A DNA stretch of 64,000 bases from UBA1479 sp040221095 (GTDB taxonomy: Bacteria; Pseudomonadota; Alphaproteobacteria; Rhodospirillales; Casp-alpha2). How positions within the stretch are numbered: the stretch's first letter is position 1; each line of letters starts with the position of its first letter. Of the stretch, positions 27,822 through 36,047 are shown one piece after another. The notes below the pieces were generated by a model. The model was not told the origin of the DNA and did not search any database. It saw only the letters and a program-made list of their open reading frames with translations. The position numbers were made by a program, and so were the translations under genes. The stretch is from NCBI GenBank assembly GCA_040221095.1, contig JAVJVP010000003.1:558001-622000 (forward strand), written 5' to 3'.

Positions 27822-30023
27822 TCACATGAAGGAATAGGGGTCGATGTCGATCAGCACGCGGACCTTTTTCGGGACATTGGCGCGCCTGATCCAGGCGCGG
27901 ACCAGGGGCTGCACCGCCGTGCCGCGCCCGGCCTTCAACAGCAGGCGGCGGCGGTGGCGCCCCCGGATCATGGCGAGGGGCGCCGGGGCCGGACCCAGAA
28001 CCTGAATATCCCCCCCTTGCGGCGCCGTTCGGCCGAGCGCCCGGGCGCCGGCGTCGACCGCCGCCTCGTCCGTGCCGGACACCACCACGCCGACCAGGCG
28101 GCCGTAGGGCGGCATGCGGGCCTCCTCGCGGCCCTTGGCCTCGGCGGTCAGGAAGGCGGCGCGGTCGCCCTTCAGGATCGCGTCCATCACCGGGTGTTCG
28201 GGCATGAAGGTCTGGATCAGCACCCGGCCCGGGCGCTCCGCCCGCCCGGCCCGCCCGGCGACCTGGTAGAGCAACTGGTAGGTGCGCTCCGCCGCCCGCA
28301 GGTCGCCGCCGGACAGCCCCAGATCCGCATCGACCACGCCGACCAGGGTCAGCAACGGGAAATGGTAGCCCTTGGCGACGATCTGGGTGCCGATGATCAG
28401 GTCGACCTCATGGGCCTCGATGCGCTGCACGAACTCGCGGGCCGTGCGCTGGTTGTACAGGTTGTCCGAGGTCGCCATGGCGATGCGGGCATCCGGATAA
28501 ACGGCGCGGACCTCTTCCTCCAGGCGTTCGACCCCCGGCCCGCAGGGCACCAGCGAATCCTCCGTTCCGCATTCCGGGCAGGCGGGGGGCGGCGCCGTCT
28601 GATAGCCGCAGTGATGGCACTGCAGACGCCCGAGCAGGCGATGTTCGACCAGCCAGGCCGTGCATTGCGGACATTGCAGGCGGTGGCCGCAGGTCCGGCA
28701 CAGGGTCAGCGGCGCGTAGCCCCGGCGGTTGAGGAACAAGAGGGCCTGCTCGCCGCGCTCCAGGGTCTGGGTTATGGCTTCACGCAGCGGCGGCGACAGC
28801 CACTGGCCGCGCTGCGGCGGCGACTTGGTCATGTTGACCAGATCGACGTCGGGCAGGTCGGCGCCGCCGTGGCGGGCCGGCAGGTGCAGATGGGCATAAC
28901 GGCCCCGGTCCACGTTGGCCTGGGTTTCCAGGGACGGCGTCGCCGACACCAGGACCACGGGAATGCGGCCCATCCGGGCCCGCACCACGGCCATGTCGCG
29001 GGCGTTGTAGACCACGCCTTCCTCCTGTTTGAAGGAGCCGTCGTGTTCCTCGTCGATGATGATCAGGCCCAGATCCCGGAACGGCAGGAACAGGGCCGAG
29101 CGCGCCCCGACCACCACGTCGGCCTGACCCAGCGCGACATGACGCCAGGTCTCGCGCTTTTGCGCCTGGGTCACCTCGGAATGCCACAGCGCCGGCTCGC
29201 TGCCGAAACGCGCCCGGAAGCGTTCCAGCCATTGCGCCGACAGGGCGATCTCCGGCAGCAGCACCAGAACCTGGCGGCCGCGCGCGACCGCTTCGGCCAC
29301 GGCCTGCAGATAGACCTCGGTCTTGCCCGACCCGGGCACGCCCTCCAGGACCTGAACGGAAAAGCCCTCGGTCACGGCGGCGCTCAGCGAATCGGCCGCC
29401 GCCGCCTGTTCCGCCGACAGGTCCGGGCCGGGGCGGTCGAGGTCCGGCTGCGGCGGTGGCGGAAAGGCCGGGATCGGGCAGGCGGTCAGCCCGCCGACCT
29501 TGGCCAGGCCGGTGACCACGGCCGGGGTCACGCCGGCGGCGCGGGCAAGCTCCGCCGCCTGGCGGGGCGGGCCGTCGGCGGCGGCGGCCAGCACGCGGTC
29601 GCGGGCGGGCGTCATCTTGATCTCGGGCCGGGGATCGGCGGGCCGGTAGGCGGTCAGCGCCTTGGGCGGCTCCAGGGCTTCCGGCACGCTCAGGGCCATG
29701 CGCAGGACGGCGCCCGGCGGGTTCAGGGTGTAGTCGGCGACCCAGTCGACGAAGGTCCTGGCCTCCGCCGTCATGGGCGGGGCGTCGAGTAATCCCACGA
29801 CCTCCTTCATCCTGGCGTCGGGCACGTCGCCGGTGCCCGGGCCCCAGACGACGCCGGCCATGCGGCGCGGCCCCAGGGGGACGCGCACGAAATCCCCCGC
29901 CGCCAGGGTCAGCCCCGCCGGCACCCGATAGTCGTAGGCATCGGTCAGCGGCAGCGGCAGACGCACGGCGACCCGCGTTCCCGGCGGGAAGGTCTTCGTG
30001 TCGTGGCCGGGGGCGTCTGTCAT
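27822..30023 (-). CDS. priA: Primosomal protein N' (replication restart helicase)
   Basis: 733 residues from the ATG at 30023 (a further in-frame upstream start adds 32 residues without family character). PriA reloads the replisome at stalled forks. The N-terminal DNA-binding domain has RVAVRLPLPLTDAYDYRVP. The helicase core shows Walker A GVPGSGKTE, the DEEHD box (IIIDEEHDGSFKQEE), VSATPSLET, and the late motif QVAGRAGRAERPG. Between them lies the zinc-binding insert with eight cysteines (CRTCGHRLQCPQC, CHHCG, CPECG). It is divergent from the DUF484-xerC pair across 124 bp. Confidence 0.96.
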   Translation of the reverse strand: MTDAPGHDTKTFPPGTRVAVRLPLPLTDAYDYRVPAGLTLAAGDFVRVPLGPRRMAGVVWGPGTGDVPDARMKEVVGLLDAPPMTAEARTFVDWVADYTLNPPGAVLRMALSVPEALEPPKALTAYRPADPRPEIKMTPARDRVLAAAADGPPRQAAELARAAGVTPAVVTGLAKVGGLTACPIPAFPPPPQPDLDRPGPDLSAEQAAAADSLSAAVTEGFSVQVLEGVPGSGKTEVYLQAVAEAVARGRQVLVLLPEIALSAQWLERFRARFGSEPALWHSEVTQAQKRETWRHVALGQADVVVGARSALFLPFRDLGLIIIDEEHDGSFKQEEGVVYNARDMAVVRARMGRIPVVLVSATPSLETQANVDRGRYAHLHLPARHGGADLPDVDLVNMTKSPPQRGQWLSPPLREAITQTLERGEQALLFLNRRGYAPLTLCRTCGHRLQCPQCTAWLVEHRLLGRLQCHHCGYQTAPPPACPECGTEDSLVPCGPGVERLEEEVRAVYPDARIAMATSDNLYNQRTAREFVQRIEAHEVDLIIGTQIVAKGYHFPLLTLVGVVDADLGLSGGDLRAAERTYQLLYQVAGRAGRAERPGRVLIQTFMPEHPVMDAILKGDRAAFLTAEAKGREEARMPPYGRLVGVVVSGTDEAAVDAGARALGRTAPQGGDIQVLGPAPAPLAMIRGRHRRRLLLKAGRGTAVQPLVRAWIRRANVPKKVRVLIDIDPYSFM

Positions 30024-30088
30024 GTCGGTGTCGGGACTTCCTGGGGTGGCCCCACGGGCTGATCCTATGGGGCGGGGGTGCTTGGCAT

Positions 30089-30094
30089 TATAAT
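30089..30094. promoter_or_regulatory. TATAAT box in the priA/DUF484 divergent region
   Basis: ATTATAAT around 30087-30094 reads as a -10 box on both strands and sits 54 bp before the DUF484 ATG and 66 bp before the priA ATG. No clear -35 is seen for either direction. Confidence 0.35.
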
Positions 30095-30147
30095 AGGGAT
30101 CATAGGGGCGCGCCTTCACCGCGCGTGAGCAGGAAAGGAGCCAAGGG

Positions 30148-30897
30148 ATGCCTCAAGGCAAGGACGAGGTCGCCGCCGAGACCCTGGAAACGGCGGATAT
30201 CAGCCTGTCGGACGATGACGTGGCCGAATTCCTCGTGGCCAATCCCGACTTCTTCCGCGAACGCCTGGAAGTGCTGTCCTTCATGAACATGCCGGGCCGA
30301 TTCGCCCAGGACGCCCCCCAGGAAGGGGCCCAGGTGGTGGATTTCCAGCAGGCCCTGTTGAATCAGCAGAAAGAGGCGGTCGAGGAACTGCGCGAATGCG
30401 TGCGCGACGTGATCGAGACCAGCCGTTCCAACATGTCGGTGCAGCAGCGCACCCACGCCGCCGTGCTGGCGCTGTTGAGCGCCCGCGATTTCGACGCCCT
30501 GGTCCGCGTCGTCAACGACGATCTGGCCCGGCTGCTCGACGTGGACATCGTCTGCGTCGGCTATGAGCCGTCGGACAATCCGCTGTCCTGGCTGGTCTCG
30601 CCGGAAATCACCGACCTGAAGCCGGGGCTGGTCGATGCCCTTTTGGGGTCGGGCGGGGCGGCCAAGCTGTACCGCGACATCGCCGACGACGGTTCCGTGT
30701 TCGGCGCCGCCGCCGGTCTGGTGCAATCCGCCGCCGTGGCGCGCCTGCGTCCCGGCCCGCGCACGCCGGTCGGCCTGATGGCGCTCGGCTCGCGCTCCGA
30801 TTCGTTCTTCCAGCCGGGCCAGGGCACGGAACTGGTGGTGTTCCTCGCCCGCGTGCTGGAAAACTGCATCGAGCGCATGCAGGAACCCTCGATGTGA
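30148..30897 (+). CDS. DUF484 family protein (GAF-like)
   Basis: 249 residues. The family N-terminus is recognisable: DVAEFLVANPDFFRERLEVL, then an FQQALLNQQ segment and a short coiled coil (KEAVEELRECVRDVIE). The C-terminal half (about 105-245) has the look of a GAF domain, with LGSRSDSFFQPGQGTELVVFLARVLE near its end. The family has no settled function but is often found next to xerC, as here: the stop TGA overlaps the GTG start of xerC. A strong AAAGGAG site precedes the ATG. Confidence 0.85.
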   Translation: MPQGKDEVAAETLETADISLSDDDVAEFLVANPDFFRERLEVLSFMNMPGRFAQDAPQEGAQVVDFQQALLNQQKEAVEELRECVRDVIETSRSNMSVQQRTHAAVLALLSARDFDALVRVVNDDLARLLDVDIVCVGYEPSDNPLSWLVSPEITDLKPGLVDALLGSGGAAKLYRDIADDGSVFGAAAGLVQSAAVARLRPGPRTPVGLMALGSRSDSFFQPGQGTELVVFLARVLENCIERMQEPSM

Positions 30898-31856
30898 CCC
30901 TGGCGCCGGAGCTGACCTGCGATCCTGCCCTGGCGGCCGCGGCGTCGCGCTGGCGGGACTGGCTGGCTCACGAAAAGCGTTATTCCCCCCACACCCTCGC
31001 GGGATACCAGCACGACCTTGCCGGGTTCCTGCGCTTCATGGCCGATCATCTGGGCGGGCCGCCGGGATTGGCGGAGATCGAGGGTCTGAAGCCGCTCGAC
31101 TTCCGCGCCTGGCTGGCCGACCTCAACCGCCGGGGCCTGTCGCGGACTTCCACCGCCCGGTCGCTGTCCTGCCTGCGGGGGTTCTTCCGCTATCTGGAAA
31201 AACAGGGCGTGGTGCGCAATTCGGCGATCTCCGCCCTGCGCACGCCCCGCGTGCCCAAGTCCGTGCCCAAGGCGCTCAGCATCGAGGAAGCCTTCGACCT
31301 GATCCTCTCGGCCCCGGACCTGGCCGACGACGTCTGGATCGGGCTGCGCGACCGGGCCTTGCTGACGCTTTTGTACGGCTGCGGGCTGCGCATCGGCGAG
31401 GCGCTGGATCTCAACCGCGACCGCGCGCCCGGCCTGTTCGGCAATCCGGCCGACACCATGATGGTGCGCGGCAAGGGCAACAAGGACCGCCTGGTGCCCG
31501 TGCTGCCCGCCGTGCGTCAGGCGATCGCGGCCTATCTGGATGCCTGCCCTTACGCGGGCGGCGGCGACACGCCGCTGTTCCTGGGCGCACGCGGCGGGCG
31601 GCTCGCCGCCGGGGTTGCCCAGGCCCGGGTGCGCAACCTGCGGGCATTGCTGGGCCTGCCGGATACGGCCACACCCCATGCGCTGCGTCATTCCTATGCG
31701 ACGCACCTTTTGGCCGGCGGCGGCGACCTGCGCACCATTCAGGAACTGCTGGGCCATGCGTCGCTGTCGACCACCCAGCGCTATACGGACGTCGACATGG
31801 CGCGGCTCAGCGCCGTCTACGACGACGCCCATCCGAGGGCGCGCAAGAAGGGCTAG
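30894..31856 (+). CDS. xerC: Tyrosine recombinase XerC
   Basis: 320 residues from a GTG start overlapping the DUF484 stop (translational coupling). With XerD it resolves chromosome dimers at dif. The N-terminal SAM-like core-binding domain is about 12-105. The catalytic set can be placed: R166 (GCGLRIGEAL), K194 (RGKGNKDRLV), H262 and R265 (PHALRHSYATHLL), H288 (LLGHASLSTTQ) and the nucleophile Y297 (QRYTDVD). It could instead be an XerD-like paralogue, but the DUF484 neighbour favours XerC. No dif-like site was noticed nearby. Confidence 0.92.
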   Translation: MTLAPELTCDPALAAAASRWRDWLAHEKRYSPHTLAGYQHDLAGFLRFMADHLGGPPGLAEIEGLKPLDFRAWLADLNRRGLSRTSTARSLSCLRGFFRYLEKQGVVRNSAISALRTPRVPKSVPKALSIEEAFDLILSAPDLADDVWIGLRDRALLTLLYGCGLRIGEALDLNRDRAPGLFGNPADTMMVRGKGNKDRLVPVLPAVRQAIAAYLDACPYAGGGDTPLFLGARGGRLAAGVAQARVRNLRALLGLPDTATPHALRHSYATHLLAGGGDLRTIQELLGHASLSTTQRYTDVDMARLSAVYDDAHPRARKKG

Positions 31857-31912
31857 GCCTTGCGCCGGCCGCCGTCCAGGATGCGGACCGCCGCCGCGGC
31901 CTCAAGGGTGCA

Positions 31913-32749
31913 TTAGAACTGCAGGCTGATGACCCCGGCGGCGATGACGGTCGCCGCCGCAAGGCGCAGGACGAGGCGGCCTTCCTTCAACACGAAACCG
32001 GCAAGCAGGGCGCCGAACAGGACGCTGGTTTCCCTGACGGCGGACACGGGGGCCATGGGCGTGATGCTCATGGCCCAGATGACGATCCAATAGGCGCTCA
32101 TGGACATGGCCGCGCCGGCCAGGCCCGGCCGCCAGTATTCCCTGGCCGTGGTCAGGAATTGCCGTCCGCGCCGCAGCAGCACGACCGGCGTGAACAGGCA
32201 GGCGTCGGTGACGAACATCCACAGCGCATAGGCATGGGCGCTGCCGGCAAGCCGCCCGCCGATCCCGTCGACCACCGTGTAGGCGGCGATGAACACCGCC
32301 GTGCCGACGGCGAAGGCCAGTCCCAGCAACGGAATGTCGCGCCAACCGTTGGCGAAGGTCAGGCCGGAAATGGCGACGGCGATGGCGATGATGGCGGCCA
32401 ACTGCGTCGGGCTCAGGCTCTCCCCGGCGAATACATAGGCGCCCAGCGCGACCAGGGCCGGCGCCATGCCGCGGGCGATGGGATAGACCACGCCCATGTC
32501 GCCGTGGACATAGGCCCGCACCAGAAACAGCTTGTAGCCCACATGCAAGACCGCCGAGGCGACGATGAAGGGCCAGGCTTCCAGGTTCGGGAATGGAAAG
32601 AACAACAGCAGCGGCAAGGCGAGCAGGCCGTGGCCCGCGTCGATCACGCCCATCATCACCAGCTTGTCGCCGCGCATCTTGACCAGCAGGTTCCAGCCCG
32701 CATGCAGGGCCGCCGCCAGCAGGACCAGCGCGAGAATCCAGGTATCCAT
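31913..32749 (-). CDS. EamA/DMT-type transporter
   Basis: 278 residues made almost wholly of about ten hydrophobic helices, the size of a two-EamA-domain drug/metabolite transporter. The N-terminal repeat begins WILALVLLAAALHAGWNLLVK, with the usual H-x-x-W-N motif, and the second repeat has MSAYWIVIWAMSITPMAPVSAVRETSVLF, split across two helices. Substrate unknown; relatives export amino acids or metabolites. It is encoded alone, convergent with xerC and upstream of the lpd terminator region. Confidence 0.85.
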   Translation of the reverse strand: MDTWILALVLLAAALHAGWNLLVKMRGDKLVMMGVIDAGHGLLALPLLLFFPFPNLEAWPFIVASAVLHVGYKLFLVRAYVHGDMGVVYPIARGMAPALVALGAYVFAGESLSPTQLAAIIAIAVAISGLTFANGWRDIPLLGLAFAVGTAVFIAAYTVVDGIGGRLAGSAHAYALWMFVTDACLFTPVVLLRRGRQFLTTAREYWRPGLAGAAMSMSAYWIVIWAMSITPMAPVSAVRETSVLFGALLAGFVLKEGRLVLRLAAATVIAAGVISLQF

Positions 32750-32812
32750 GATCCATCTTTCGTCGAATGACGCCCCGGCGAATGCCGGAAGGGATAGACG
32801 TTTAGACTATTA

Positions 32813-32870
32813 AAAAACGTCCGCGCCTAGATGGATAAAAAGGCGCATTTGTGCCCGCCCCTGGACGGGG
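32813..32870 (-). terminator. Probable termination region after lpd
   Basis: On the minus strand past the lpd stop, a short GC stem (GGCG paired with CGCC) is followed by U5, and a little further on by another U6 run. The stems are short, so Rho-independent ending of the TCA operon here is only likely, not certain. Confidence 0.4.
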
Positions 32871-32905
32871 CAAGTGATGGGTGGATCAGGCGGATCGTAA
32901 CGGGA

Positions 32906-34318
32906 TCAGATGTGAATCGCGCGTCCCGCGACGCCCAAGGCCGCTTCCTTGACCGATTCCGGCAGACCCGGATGGCCATGGCAGATGCGGGCGATGTCCT
33001 CGGCCGAGCCGCCGAATTCCATCACGTTGACGACCTCTTGAATAAGGTCGCCGGCCTGGGGGCCGATGATGTGGCAGCCCAGAATCTTGTCCGTCTCCGC
33101 GTCGGCCAGGATTTTGACGAAGCCGTCGGCATCGTCGTTGCAGCGCGCGCGGGAGTTGGCGGTGAAGGGGAATTTCCCCTTGTTGTAGGCGATGCCCGCG
33201 TCCTTCAACTGTTCCTCGGTCTTGCCGACGGCGGCGATTTCCGGATGGGTATAGACGATGCCGGGGATCGCGCCGTAATCGATATGCCCGGTCTGTCCGG
33301 CCATGATCTCGGCGCAAACGACGCCTTCGTCCTCGGCCTTATGGGCCAGCATGGCGCCGCCGATCACGTCGCCGATGGCGTAGATGCCTTCGACGTTGGT
33401 CTGATAATCGGCATCGACGGGAATGAAGCCGCGCTCCCCGATCTCGACCCCGGCTTCCTTCAGGCCCAGGCCTTCCGTGAACGGCCGGCGGCCGATGGCG
33501 ACCAGCACCACGTCGACTTTAAGCGTTTCCGCCTTGCCGCCATCGCGCGGTTCCATGGTCAGGGTCACGCCGTCTTTGCCGGCCTTGGCCCCCGTCACCT
33601 TGGTCTTCATCTTGAAGGTCAGGCCCTGCTTGGTCAGGATGCGCTGCGCATGCTTGGACACCTCGCCGTCCATGCCGGGCAGGGCGATGTCGAGGAATTC
33701 GACCACCGTCACTTCCGAGCCCAGCCGCCGCCACACGCTGCCGAGCTCGAGCCCGATCACCCCTGCGCCGATCACGGCCATGGTCTTCGGCACCTTGGGC
33801 AGGGCGAGCGCGCCCGTGGAGGAGACGATCTGCTTCTCGTCGATTTCGACGCCGGGCAGCGGCGTGACTTCCGAGCCCGTGGCGATCAGGATGTTGGCGG
33901 TCTCAAGCACCTGGGCCTTGGCCTTGCCCTCGGCCGGTTTCACCGACACCTTGCCGACGGCGTCGATCTTGCCCCAGCCCTTGATGTAGTCGATCTTGTT
34001 CTTCTTCATCAGCATTTCGATGCCGCCGGTCAGGCCCTCGACGACCTTGTCCTTGCGCGCCAGCATGGTCTTCAGGTTGACCTTCAGGCCCGAAACGTCG
34101 ATCCCGTGATGGGCGAACTCCTTGTCAGCCATCTCAAAGTGGTGGGACGACTGCAGCATCGCCTTCGACGGGATGCAGCCGACGTTGAGGCAGGTCCCGC
34201 CCAGCGCGCCGCGTCCTTCGACGACGGCCGTCTTCATGCCCAGCTGCGCCGCGCGGATGGCGGCGACGTAGCCGGCGGGCCCGCCGCCGATGACCACCAG
34301 GTCGTAAGCGTCACTCAT
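32906..34318 (-). CDS. lpd: Dihydrolipoyl dehydrogenase (E3)
   Basis: 470 residues. E3 reoxidises the dihydrolipoyl arms of 2-oxoacid dehydrogenases with NAD+. The FAD-binding GGGPAGYVAA is at 11-20, and the redox-active disulfide is C43 and C48 in GTCLNVGCIPSK. The NAD-binding GAGVIGLELGSVW follows in the middle, and the C-terminal interface carries the catalytic His-Glu pair in CHGHPGLPESVKEA. It is the last gene of the mdh-suc-lpd cluster, 58 bp after sucB, so it probably serves the oxoglutarate dehydrogenase complex. Confidence 0.97.
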   Translation of the reverse strand: MSDAYDLVVIGGGPAGYVAAIRAAQLGMKTAVVEGRGALGGTCLNVGCIPSKAMLQSSHHFEMADKEFAHHGIDVSGLKVNLKTMLARKDKVVEGLTGGIEMLMKKNKIDYIKGWGKIDAVGKVSVKPAEGKAKAQVLETANILIATGSEVTPLPGVEIDEKQIVSSTGALALPKVPKTMAVIGAGVIGLELGSVWRRLGSEVTVVEFLDIALPGMDGEVSKHAQRILTKQGLTFKMKTKVTGAKAGKDGVTLTMEPRDGGKAETLKVDVVLVAIGRRPFTEGLGLKEAGVEIGERGFIPVDADYQTNVEGIYAIGDVIGGAMLAHKAEDEGVVCAEIMAGQTGHIDYGAIPGIVYTHPEIAAVGKTEEQLKDAGIAYNKGKFPFTANSRARCNDDADGFVKILADAETDKILGCHIIGPQAGDLIQEVVNVMEFGGSAEDIARICHGHPGLPESVKEAALGVAGRAIHI

Positions 34319-34376
34319 GATCTGATCGCTCCTGATCGTGTTTCGGGAGTCTCGTTGTTCAATGTAGTCCGCTGCG

Positions 34377-35993
34377 TCACACGTTCAACAGGATGCGCTG
34401 CGGGTCCTCGATGCATTGCTTGATGCGGACCAGGAAGCTGACCGCCTCGCGGCCGTCGACGATGCGGTGATCGTAGCTCAGCGCCAGGTGCATCATGGGC
34501 CGGATTTCGATCTCGTCGTTCACCACCATGGGGCGCTTCTGGATCGAATGCATGCCCAGGATCGCCGACTGCGGCACGTTGAGGATCGGCATGGAGTTGA
34601 GCGATCCGAACACCCCGCCGTTGGAGATGGTGAAAGTGCCGCCGGTCATCTCGTCCATGCCCAGCTTGCCGTCCCGGGCGCGGCGGCCGAAGTCGGCGAT
34701 GCCGCCCTCGATGTCGGCGAAGCCCATCTTGTCGGCTTCCTTGAGCACGGGAACGACCAGGCCCTGGGGCGTGCCGACGGCGACGCCGACGTTGTAGTAG
34801 TTCTTGTAGATGATCTCGTCGCCGTAGATTTCCGCGTTCACGGCGGGCCATTCCTTGAGCCCGATGCAGGCGGCGCGCACGAAGAACGACATGAAGCCCA
34901 TGCGGGCCCCGTGCTTCTTCTCGAACACCTCTTTGTATTCGGCGCGCAGCGCCATGACGTTGCCCATGTCGACCTCGTTCCAGGTCGTCAGCATGGCCGC
35001 CGTGTTCTGCGCCTCTTTCAGGCGCCGGGCGATGACCTGGCGCAGCTTGGACAGTTTGACCCGTTCCTCGCGGTCGTTGGGGGCGCGGGGCGGGCGGGGG
35101 GCGAACATGTTTTCCGTGGTCAGCGCGGGCGCCGGTCCGACGGCGCGGGGGGCGGCGGCCGGTGCCGGGGCGGCCTGGCGCTTGGCGGAGCCGTTGGCGA
35201 TGGCCTGTTGCACGTCGCCCTTGGTGATGCGGCCGTCGGGCCCGGTGCCGGTGATGCGGGCCGGGTCAAGGTCGTTGTCATCCACCATCTTGCGCACGGC
35301 GGGGGACAGGGGCGGGCGGTTGCCGGACGCGGCGGGGGGCGGGGCTGCCGCCGCTGCAGGGGCGGCAGCCGGCTTGGCGGCGGGGGCGGCTGCGGGCGTT
35401 TCGGCCTTGGCGGGGGCAGCGGCGGCGGCGCCTTCGGCGCCGGCCTCGATGGTGCCGATCTTCACGCCGGGGCCGACTTCAGCACCCGCCTGGGCGTCGA
35501 TGGAGGCGAGCCGTCCGGCGGCGGGGGCGTTGACCTCGATGGTCACCTTGTCGGTTTCGACCTCGACCAGGACCTCGTCGGCGGCGACGCTGTCGCCGAC
35601 CTGCTTGGTCCAGTTGCCCAGGGTGCCCGTGGACACGCTTTCGCCCATGGTCGGGGTGACGATGTCGACGGTCTTACCGCCGCCCGATTTCGCGGCGGCG
35701 GGGGCTGCTGCCGGCTTGGCTGCTGCCGGTTTGGCATCGGCCTTGGCGGGGGCGGCCCCTTCCTGAATGGTCGCGAGCAGGGCGCCGACGGCGACCGTCT
35801 CGCCTTCCTGAGCGGCGATGGCGCCCAGGGTTCCGGCGGCGGGGGCGTTGACCTCGATGGTCACCTTGTCGGTTTCCAGTTCGACCAGGGCCTCGTCCAC
35901 GGCGACGGCGTCGCCCGGGCTTTTGGTCCATTTGCCGACGGTCGCCTCCGTGACGGATTCACCCAGCGTCGGGACATTAACTTCAACGGTCAT
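34377..35993 (-). CDS. sucB: Dihydrolipoyl succinyltransferase (oxoglutarate dehydrogenase E2) with two lipoyl domains
   Basis: 538 residues from the ATG at 35993 (GGGGAAG upstream). E2o normally has one lipoyl domain and about 400 residues. Here two are present: the first at 1-78 with the lipoyl lysine K43 (ELETDKVTIEV), the second at about 108-184 with K149 (EVETDKVTIEV), joined by an Ala/Pro/Lys linker. A long Ala-Pro hinge leads to the E3-binding domain (about 226-262: LSPAVRKMVDDNDLDPARITGTG, read in two parts) and the catalytic domain, ending with the acyltransferase H-x-x-x-D-G motif (YDHRIVDGREAV). Its place between sucA and lpd supports E2 of the oxoglutarate rather than pyruvate complex. 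Confidence 0.95.
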   Translation of the reverse strand: MTVEVNVPTLGESVTEATVGKWTKSPGDAVAVDEALVELETDKVTIEVNAPAAGTLGAIAAQEGETVAVGALLATIQEGAAPAKADAKPAAAKPAAAPAAAKSGGGKTVDIVTPTMGESVSTGTLGNWTKQVGDSVAADEVLVEVETDKVTIEVNAPAAGRLASIDAQAGAEVGPGVKIGTIEAGAEGAAAAAPAKAETPAAAPAAKPAAAPAAAAAPPPAASGNRPPLSPAVRKMVDDNDLDPARITGTGPDGRITKGDVQQAIANGSAKRQAAPAPAAAPRAVGPAPALTTENMFAPRPPRAPNDREERVKLSKLRQVIARRLKEAQNTAAMLTTWNEVDMGNVMALRAEYKEVFEKKHGARMGFMSFFVRAACIGLKEWPAVNAEIYGDEIIYKNYYNVGVAVGTPQGLVVPVLKEADKMGFADIEGGIADFGRRARDGKLGMDEMTGGTFTISNGGVFGSLNSMPILNVPQSAILGMHSIQKRPMVVNDEIEIRPMMHLALSYDHRIVDGREAVSFLVRIKQCIEDPQRILLNV

Positions 35994-36047
35994 CAATTCT
36001 TCCCCTGCGTTTATCGACGGCCCGAAACCCTGCGACCGGTTCCGGCG

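Noticed and set aside
31861..31912. dif site or attachment site near xerC
   Set aside because: No 28-bp dif-like sequence with two inverted 11-bp arms was seen around xerC.
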